From Marasmius tenuissimus (lineage: Eukaryota > Basidiomycota > Agaricomycetes > Agaricales > Marasmiaceae), in the NCBI GenBank assembly GCA_029532415.1, contig JAQOTA010000071.1:744001-808000 (forward strand): a stretch of DNA of 64,000 nt, given 5' to 3'. The notes beneath the pieces are model-generated. The model was not told where the DNA came from. It was given only the letters and a program-made list of their open reading frames with translations, and searched no databases. Numbering within the stretch: position 1 is the first letter of the stretch; every line of letters starts with the position of its first letter. The translations under genes and the position numbers were made by a program. Positions 62,551 to 64,000 of the stretch are shown here, in pieces.

Positions 62551-62932
62551 TTGTTGGGGTGACGTTTGGTATGCCCGTAGCTGACTCGTCTATGAGGTGT
62601 AAATAAGTTGTGTTGATCGTGTATAACGGAACGAAGCTCCGCGGCGTTGTACTTTAGAAAGGGAGCATCTTCGAATGATCCTGATATTGACCGAAGCAAC
62701 TTCGACCACATCAACCTGCCGTACGCAAAGGAAAGATCAAGAAGATGGAGAGTATTCTCATCGCTATAGATGTACTAAGAGATAACAGTGAACAACCCAC
62801 GGTGATGTACGTACACACTCGCCATGTTCGCCGGTCGTATCCTAGTCGATCCGAGTTTGGAACTTGCAACCTGAACCTTCGGTCCAGATAACCCGTCGAG
62901 TGTTACCGTGGCAAAGGGAATTAAAGATCGTT
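62116..62932. other. Intergenic region left of GCP2
   Basis: Covered in its left half only by the doubtful antisense frame; the right half is the 3' flank of the gamma-tubulin complex gene. No repeat seen. Confidence 0.4.
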
Positions 62933-64000
62933 CTACGACGTGTTCTTCACGCTACTGAGGCGAACCACGAGCGGAAGGAGTGATATGTTCTCGCTTGATG
63001 CGTAATATTGTACGCAGTTGAGATAAACTCGGAACCTATGGTAGCAGAGGCTGAATGACTGGTCGTACAGTAGAAGACACGAAGAAGGCTCACCAATGAT
63101 CAAAGTTGGTCTCGAACTTGTTGAGAAAGTCCCATCGTTTCTGCATATCGGGGTCAGGATCGGTTGATCCGGCGATGACTAACGCTGAGTTGGCAGACTT
63201 GTTGAAGGAAGACGTGTATAACGCGAATGTCGAGCACGTTACAATCAATTTCGAGTAAGCCTGAAGAAGACAAGCATCAATAATTTCGATTTCGAGAGGC
63301 AAGATGGCACGTGCCTCGAGCAGTTTCTTGCTCGTTAACATGCACTCTTTGAGGCAGGTATCCAAAAAGTCGACATGGTCCCTGAGAAGTTGATCCACTG
63401 TTGTGACTTTGTCGAGCTTTGCTTCCAAAGTTCTCCAGTTGGGTTCAAGGACTTCAGAAGTAGCAAATGAGAGTATTTGCTGCACAAAGGACAGCATCTT
63501 CGCGCGAAGTAAGAACACTCTCAGTCGCCATTTGTTAAAGTCGACGTGATCGGGTACAAGGTGCCTCCAGGCCCCAGTCTTCTGTTCGATCCACATGGTC
63601 GCAAGGGATTGTTCAACGTGCTTTAGATGAAGGAGGAAACGGAAGAGGAACTGGTAACGTAGGATAGTTTTTCGAGAGATGACAAGCGACAATGGGAACT
63701 TGACGTTGTAATCCAAGGTCAAGGCGTCAATCGCTACAAACGATTGTTGAGCATCAGCTTGCCCAGTAAAAGAGGGCGAGACACTCACCTAACATAGGTT
63801 TCTTATCGTCCTTCCCTTATCCCGTTTCGGATCCTCTTGAGGTACAGGATTTGCCTCATCGGCGTTCTCCATACCCTTCACGTTGATGATCTTCAGCAGC
63901 CATTCGTATAAACCACTCCCAGCCATAATCACTTTAACGTCTTCCCTGAACATGGTGTCATCTCCATGTGAGTCCGTGTTCAGTGTCAGCTCGAGTAAGC
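62933..64000 (-). CDS. SPC97: Gamma-tubulin complex component 2 (Spc97/GCP2), 5' part missing
   Basis: A core subunit of the gamma-tubulin small complex that nucleates microtubules at the spindle pole. Only the C-terminal part is inside the window; the gene continues beyond the right edge. Reading on the minus strand: MAGSGLYEWLLKIINVKG, a 62-base intron, KDDKKPMLAIDALTLDYNVK, FPLSLVISRKTILRYQFLFR, LLHLKHVEQSLATMW, FLLRAKMLSFVQQILSFATS and VDQLLRDHVDFLDTCLKECM. After a last intron (63089 to about 63042) comes FRVYLNCVQYYASSENISLL then PLVVRLSSVKNTS and a stop. This closing motif is characteristic of GCP2 rather than GCP3. The GCP C-terminal gamma-tubulin-binding domain is therefore complete here. 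Confidence 0.93.

Overview
The window is nuclear DNA of a filamentous basidiomycete, most likely an agaricomycete. Almost every gene is cut by short introns of about 50-60 bases with GT...AG ends, genes are dense on both strands, and the families present are typical mushroom ones: a sesquiterpene synthase with a DEVSD motif, two Zn2Cys6 regulators with a fungal-specific domain, a prenylated Skt5/Chs4, and a double-PHD MYST acetyltransferase. I cannot name the genus. Gene spans below run from start codon to stop codon and include introns. Exon joins were read by eye from frame and splice signals.

Layout. 0.7-3.2 kb: a dihydroxyacetone-synthase-like transketolase. 3.6 kb: an intron-containing tRNA-Ala(AGC). 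4-14 kb: two divergent Zn2Cys6 regulators separated by about 2.9 kb without a confident gene. 14.5-19.3 kb: an unrecognised cysteine-rich membrane protein and an aldo/keto reductase whose intron carries a 307-bp MITE. 19.6-29.5 kb: a compact housekeeping block with the ribosome-biogenesis WD protein Enp2, a polyol dehydrogenase, the mRNA export factor Rae1, the helicase Dbp6/DDX51 and the HIT-zinc-finger protein Vps71/ZNHIT1. 29.7-34.9 kb: a gene fusing cystathionine beta-lyase to mevalonate kinase, facing a sesquiterpene synthase. 34.9-38.4 kb: gene-poor. 38.4-49.8 kb: Swd2, a WD-propeller inositol polyphosphate 5-phosphatase, Rpb5 and Skt5/Chs4. 52.2-64 kb: a secreted aspartic protease, a Sas3/MOZ-like MYST acetyltransferase, a SANT-like/coiled-coil protein, an orphan ORF, and the 3' part of gamma-tubulin complex component 2 running off the right edge.

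Functional links. The fused mevalonate kinase makes phosphomevalonate, which leads to farnesyl diphosphate, the substrate of the sesquiterpene synthase 640 bp away. This is the most suggestive association in the window, although no P450 or other tailoring gene accompanies the synthase. Enp2 and Dbp6 both serve ribosome assembly. Swd2, Vps71 and the MYST protein all serve chromatin. Several neighbours share very short divergent promoters (Rae1/Dbp6, Vps71/fusion gene). The strongest novelty candidate is the cystathionine beta-lyase-mevalonate kinase fusion, whose two halves meet inside one exon with no methionine between them.
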